Below are positions 60,777 through 64,000 of a stretch of 64,000 nucleotides of DNA, in pieces. This stretch comes from JAFGBI01 sp964480725 (GTDB lineage: Bacteria; Myxococcota_A; Polyangia; Polyangiales; Polyangiaceae): contig CAYZQO010000001.1 of NCBI GenBank assembly GCA_964480725.1, forward strand, positions 138,360 through 202,359, given 5' to 3'. Position 1 is the first letter of the stretch; each line of letters starts with the position of its first letter. A model generated the notes under the pieces. The model saw nothing but the letters and a program-made list of their open reading frames with translations. It searched no databases and was not told the origin of the DNA. The position numbers and the translations under genes were made by a program.

Positions 60777-60935
60777 CTCGAGCACCGATCAGGTTGCCGA
60801 CAGCCATGGAGGCCTGGAGAACGTCTCCCTGCCGGGCGAGGAGTCGTTCTCCAGGCCTCCTCTGGCGAGATCTGCTCCCGGTTCGTGCTCTAGGTCATTG
60901 CTTTGTCGCAGCAATCGACCTGATTACTGCTCTAG
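60777..60935. repeat. Miniature inverted-repeat element, copy 3
   Basis: Close to copy 1 in length and sequence. It begins CTCGAGCACCGATCAGGTTG and ends in CTCTAG. A perfect 16-base-pair hairpin (GGAGGCCTGGAGAACG at 60808-60823 with its complement at 60845-60860) lies in the centre. The right hairpin differs from copies 1 and 2 by two bases (GCAATCGACC and TGATTACTGC), losing perfect pairing. The last bases (CTAG) coincide with the stop codon of the radical SAM gene. Confidence 0.75.
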
Positions 60936-61981
60936 CACTGCGCGCACTTCGCACGATGACGCGCGATCCAGCTGTCGAGCACCTCGGGCGATCCGTGGCA
61001 CTGCTCGGCCGCGGCCTTGCATCCGCCGCGACACTCGAGCTCGTGCTGGCAGCCACGGCACTCGGCCGGCAAGGCCGCGACGAACCGCGACAGCGCTCGA
61101 CTCGAGAGGATCTCCGCCAGGCTCGCCGAGCCGAGGTCGCCCAGGATGGTAGGGCTATGATTGCACGGCCGAAGGCGTCCGGCAGGGTCCAACGTGTAGT
61201 AGGCGCCCTCGTTGCCGGCGCCGCAACGACCGAAGCGGAGCTTCTCGTACGATTGGGTATCGAGCACGCAGGGGGGCACCGGCACTCCGCAGGAGATGCC
61301 CAAACCGTATCGGCGCGAGAACGCCTCGGCTTGGTCGAGGGCCTGGCGAAGCGCGGCAGGCGGCGGCTCGAGCTCACGGCGGTGTGCAAGTCCTCGCCCG
61401 CCGGGGTTGAAACGGTTCAGCATGACCTCGTCGCAACCGAGCGCCAGCGCGAGCTCCAGGGTTTCGCGCCAGCGGGGGAGGTTCCGGTTCGTGGCGACGA
61501 ATACCGCGATCGCTCGCTGCTTGAGCCGCTTGAGCTCCACGATCGCGCGGGTCACCCGATCGAACGCGCCGGGAGCACCGCTCATCGCGTCGTGAATGTT
61601 GCGCTGGTCCGAGAGCAGCGGCAGCTCGAAGAGGTCTATCTTGTCCGGACACAACCGCTCGAGCACCGCGGCATCGAGCAGCGAGCCGTTGCTGATGAGG
61701 TTCAGGCGTATCCCGAGCTGCCGGAGGTGATCGACGATGTGGAACAGGTCCTCGCGGAGCAGGGGCTCACCGCCGGTCAGGGTCACGTGCGAGATCCCCT
61801 CCTCCCGCGCCAGACGGTCGAAGAGCAGGCACACCGCTCGCGTGCCCAGCATGCCCGCGGGATACGGCGTCCTCCCCTTCCAAACATTGTAGCAGTGGAT
61901 GCAGTCGTGATTGCAGTCCTGCGTCAACTCGAACAGCAGGGTCCTCGGGGGTGGGAAGGACGCGGCGGCCGAAGCTTCCAT
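60932..61981 (-). CDS. Radical SAM / SPASM enzyme
   Basis: A 349-residue enzyme. CxxxCxxC iron-sulfur motif CNHDCIHC (C23, C27, C30), GGEPLL SAM-binding motif (about 70-75), and a SPASM domain with extra cysteines in the C-terminal part (CGAGNEGAYYTLDPAGRLRPC, CRGCQHELECRGGC, final CAQC), likely two auxiliary clusters. It resembles peptide-modifying or anaerobic sulfatase-maturating enzymes. No RiPP precursor or sulfatase gene was seen next to it. The stop codon lies in the right terminal repeat of copy 3. Divergent from the lipoprotein gene at 62032. Confidence 0.9.
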   Translation of the reverse strand: MEASAAASFPPPRTLLFELTQDCNHDCIHCYNVWKGRTPYPAGMLGTRAVCLLFDRLAREEGISHVTLTGGEPLLREDLFHIVDHLRQLGIRLNLISNGSLLDAAVLERLCPDKIDLFELPLLSDQRNIHDAMSGAPGAFDRVTRAIVELKRLKQRAIAVFVATNRNLPRWRETLELALALGCDEVMLNRFNPGGRGLAHRRELEPPPAALRQALDQAEAFSRRYGLGISCGVPVPPCVLDTQSYEKLRFGRCGAGNEGAYYTLDPAGRLRPCNHSPTILGDLGSASLAEILSSRALSRFVAALPAECRGCQHELECRGGCKAAAEQCHGSPEVLDSWIARHRAKCAQC

Positions 61982-62031
61982 TCGCCGAGGATAGACCGGG
62001 GCGGGTGTGCACGGTTAGCCTACCCTTCAGC

Positions 62032-62859
62032 ATGACCTTGCGCGTTCGGCTCGAGTTCGGCGGAGTCTTCGTCAGCGCGGTGGGCCTTGGGTGCGCAGGT
62101 CGACCTCCCGCCCACCCCTCCGCACCCCCACCTGCTCCCACCGCAGACGCGGGCGCTCCGAGGGACGACGCGGTGCCTGGCGAGGAGCCCGACGCCGATA
62201 CCGATGCCGACGCCGAATGGGAGCTGGAGCCCCCGCTCGCGATGGCTCAGTGCACCAGGGAGCTCGATGGTAGCCGCGAGTGGCGTGTCGTCGCGCGCGC
62301 TCTCGCAGCGGTCGATTCCAGAGCGGGCTCCAGTCGGCGCGTGGCAAACCTGCTTCGACGCGCTCAGAAGCAGACCCTGGAGCTCGTGGCGAGAGGGGCC
62401 CTTGCTGACACGGAGGGAGAGGTCTTCCTCGCCGAGCTCGGGTATCTGCGGGAGGACCGCACGCCGGAGAGGCGGCCTCCTTTCGGGGCAACCTGCTACT
62501 CCGCCCCGGAGCCCCCCGACAGCGCTGCCGCGGGCCGCGTGATGGACCGGGTCCCGCTGCTCGAGCGGCTGGCTGTCGACGGAACGTTCCATCCGGCGGT
62601 GCTCTGCCGCATCATTGGGTCCCTCGAGCAGGATCTCGCGCAAGCCGAGGGCGTGCGCGAGCGTGTGCTCCAGGAGTTGCGCACGGCCAATCCCTCCGGG
62701 CCGCTTTGTGCTCCTCCTCTGGACTCACCAGACGAGCGCGCAGACTGGCAGCGGAACGACTGCAAGCTCGTGGAGCGGCTGGACCGCGCCGTGATGCTGC
62801 TGAAGGATCTGCGGCGGCGGCTCGATGCCCTATCGACAACCGCAAGCTCGGGCGGATAA
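62032..62859 (+). CDS. Exported lipoprotein, unknown function
   Basis: A 275-residue protein with a signal and lipobox (VGLGC, about residue 19), an Asp/Pro/Ala-rich linker (20-65), and a helical mature domain. Six or more cysteines occur (AQCTRE, ATCYSA, VLCRII, PLCAPP, NDCKLV), perhaps paired in the periplasm. No family was recognised. It is divergent from the radical SAM gene with 50 bases between. It could be a partner, but only position supports this. Confidence 0.6.
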   Translation: MTLRVRLEFGGVFVSAVGLGCAGRPPAHPSAPPPAPTADAGAPRDDAVPGEEPDADTDADAEWELEPPLAMAQCTRELDGSREWRVVARALAAVDSRAGSSRRVANLLRRAQKQTLELVARGALADTEGEVFLAELGYLREDRTPERRPPFGATCYSAPEPPDSAAAGRVMDRVPLLERLAVDGTFHPAVLCRIIGSLEQDLAQAEGVRERVLQELRTANPSGPLCAPPLDSPDERADWQRNDCKLVERLDRAVMLLKDLRRRLDALSTTASSGG

Positions 62860-63723
62860 GGACGGCGCTGAGTGTTACCACGCAGCCCGGTCGATAGAGC
62901 TGCGCGCAGCCTGCGCAACATCAACGGCCGGTCCATCAGGGACGTCGCGCGCTATCCTGCAGCGCCTACTGCCCGGCCACGTCATGGTCGAAACCTGCTC
63001 CGAGGCGGTCCGCGGCGCCGACACCGCGCTCGAGTCCCAGCGTCGGGTCCGCTGCCGACGAACTGAACCGGCTCGCCAGGGCCGACCCCAGTTGCGAGCG
63101 CTAGATGCCCGTTCCCGGTGTTGGCACCATGACGGCACTGCGCTTCGCCGCCGCCTTCGACGCTCCACCCGAGGGTTCGGCCACGGTGGTGGGGGGGATG
63201 GGCGTGGAAGGGGGGTAGGAGGCGGCGGTGGCGTTGGTGAGGTGGCGTTGGTGAGGTGGCGCCGCTGCTGCCCCATCCGATATCAGCTTCCGCCGCGCCG
63301 CTCCTGACGGCGGCGCCTTCGACGGGCACGGGAACCGCCGCGTGAGGAGGGCGGCGGGCTCGCTCGTCCTCCCGCGGAGTGCGCAGCATCTTCGCCGCGC
63401 CGCGCTCGCCCGTGAACCGCTCCGCGGCCTCGGTGGGCACGTCCGTGAGCCGGTTGCCGAAGCGGTCACGGACGATGACCGTGCCCTCGATCCGCGTGCC
63501 GGTGCTCACTTTGGCCGCTGACGCCGGCCTGGCGAGTCGGACGGTTGCTTGTTCACGGCGTGACCTCGGCGATTCTGCTGACCGCCGAAACCTTCAGTGA
63601 GCCTCTGGGTTTCGGACCTCGGTGCCGTAGCCATCGCTGCGAGGCGGGCCCGCGGGGCCTCGGGGATGCGGTGCAGTGCTATCCTCGCCAGCGAGCCGTC
63701 CGCTGGTCGAAGGGAGCCCCACG
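62860..63723. other. Long gene-poor region with remnants
   Basis: About 860 bases without an intact gene. Around 63391-63510 a minus-strand fragment (IEGTVIVRDRFGNRLTDVP plus EAAERFTGERGA) looks like a decayed gene related to the one near 60700. A 14-base direct repeat (GGTGGCGTTGGTGA, 63227-63260) occurs 2.4 times. A further plus-strand segment (about 62960-63060) reads AILQRLLPGHVMVETCSEAV without a start. The last bases hold the promoter and AAGGGAG ribosome site of the next gene. Confidence 0.45.
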
Positions 63724-64000
63724 ATGAATCTACGACGTCGTACTTCCAGTTCGATTCTCGGGGCCCTCGCGACCCTCGCCCTCTCCCTGTCCTGCGGCGA
63801 CTCCGGGGGCTCGGCGTCCGGAACCGGTGGCGGATCGCCCGGTGGCATCGGAGGGGTGTCGGGCGCCTCGGGGGGCACCGGCGCTGCTGGAACCGCTGGC
63901 AGCGGCGGTTCGACGACCGGTGGTGCCAGCAGCGGTGGTTTGACGACCGGTGGTGCCAGCAGCGGCGGTTCGACGACCGGTGGTGCCAGCAGCGGCGGTT
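63724..64000 (+). CDS. Lipoprotein with Gly/Ser/Thr tandem repeats (5' part only)
   Basis: The first 92 codons of an exported protein. A basic N-terminus (MNLRRRT), hydrophobic core and lipobox-like LSLSC (C24) are followed by a Gly/Ser/Ala-rich linker. From residue 60 it consists of 10-residue repeats (SGGSTTGGAS). A ribosome site AAGGGAG lies 8-9 bases before the ATG. The gene runs past the right edge, so its functional domain is not visible. The linker type matches the beta-lactamase-fold lipoprotein at 58127. Confidence 0.75.
   Translation, partial: MNLRRRTSSSILGALATLALSLSCGDSGGSASGTGGGSPGGIGGVSGASGGTGAAGTAGSGGSTTGGASSGGLTTGGASSGGSTTGGASSGG
63901..64000 (+). repeat. 30-base in-frame tandem repeat
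   Basis: A 30-base unit (starting AGCGGCGGTTCGACGACCGG) occurs three times (63901-63930, 63931-63960, 63961-63990), with the start of a fourth at the window end. The second differs by two bases (GGTGGTTTG). It is in frame and encodes the lipoprotein linker. Length variation by slippage is expected. Confidence 0.88.

Noticed and set aside
63901..64000. CRISPR-like array
   Set aside because: The 30-base units are contiguous, in frame and encode a Gly/Ser/Thr linker.

Overview
This is 64 kb of very GC-rich bacterial chromosome. The gene complement points to the Myxococcota, probably a Polyangia/Sorangium-type lineage. The clues are a CarD/CdnL-type regulator with a long leader, a GufA-like ZIP transporter, an AgmX/PglI-type C-terminal domain, an (AKK)n histone-H1-like protein, carboxypeptidase-regulatory/PDZ surface proteins, and lipoproteins with long Gly/Ala/Ser linkers. 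This taxonomic call is inference from gene content; no rRNA or tRNA gene was seen. Nearly every gene has a long mirror ORF on the other strand because of the base composition, and those were ignored.

Layout. 0-3.5 kb: a tolQ-tolR-tolA-tolB envelope operon, without an adjacent pal. 3.5-5.4 kb: SCP2-like and PilZ genes (minus strand) and an anchored helical-repeat protein. 5.5-13.1 kb: mfd, then a ModF-like tandem ABC ATPase fused to a Nudix domain, translationally coupled to an RlhA/U32-type rRNA hydroxylation gene. 13.1-14.9 kb: a PhoU-like (DUF47) protein and a ZIP metal transporter. 15.4-17.3 kb: a membrane-anchored GspE/PilB-like ATPase with a small partner. 17.4-22.1 kb: aroC, a 984-residue multi-domain surface protein with a PDZ, and a chorismate mutase. 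22.1-30.0 kb: a mostly co-oriented minus-strand block (peptidase-MA protein, membrane protein, SDR epimerase, HEAT-repeat protein, AblB-like acetyltransferase, DHH-like phosphoesterase). 30.1-36 kb: SH3-like protein, purC, an orphan SctL/FliH-like stator with a site-2 protease, coaD and a TPR/aspartyl-protease-like lipoprotein. 36.4-42.2 kb: AgmX-domain lipoprotein, a conserved unknown, the histone-like gene, an OmpA lipoprotein, Ppx/GppA and cdnL. 42.3-54 kb: trpS, a solitary DNA methyltransferase, a parvulin-type PPIase, rnc, zinc-ribbon membrane proteins, an outer-membrane barrel, trmL, a DnaJ/DUF4388 protein and an NtrC-type regulator. 54-64 kb: accessory genes (secreted protein, TPR/peptidase-MA lipoprotein, beta-lactamase-fold lipoprotein, nitroreductase, radical SAM/SPASM enzyme), decayed intergenic DNA and the start of a repeat-rich lipoprotein at the right edge.

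The most unusual signal is non-coding. Three intergenic elements (17388-17547, 36135-36348, 60777-60935), all in the same orientation, share imperfect terminal inverted repeats and a conserved right-hand hairpin, but carry central hairpins of different sequence. They look like a miniature mobile or structured-nucleic-acid element family. Other points of note are the ABC-Nudix fusion, the orphan SctL with a site-2 protease, a DHH protein whose motifs appear in permuted order, a probable CTG start for ppx, and duplicated operator-like sites at the histone-like promoter.

Functionally, most of the window is core metabolism, information processing and envelope maintenance. Tol/OmpA, TPR/protease lipoproteins and Gly-rich lipoproteins dominate the envelope part. 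The accessory character increases after about 54 kb.
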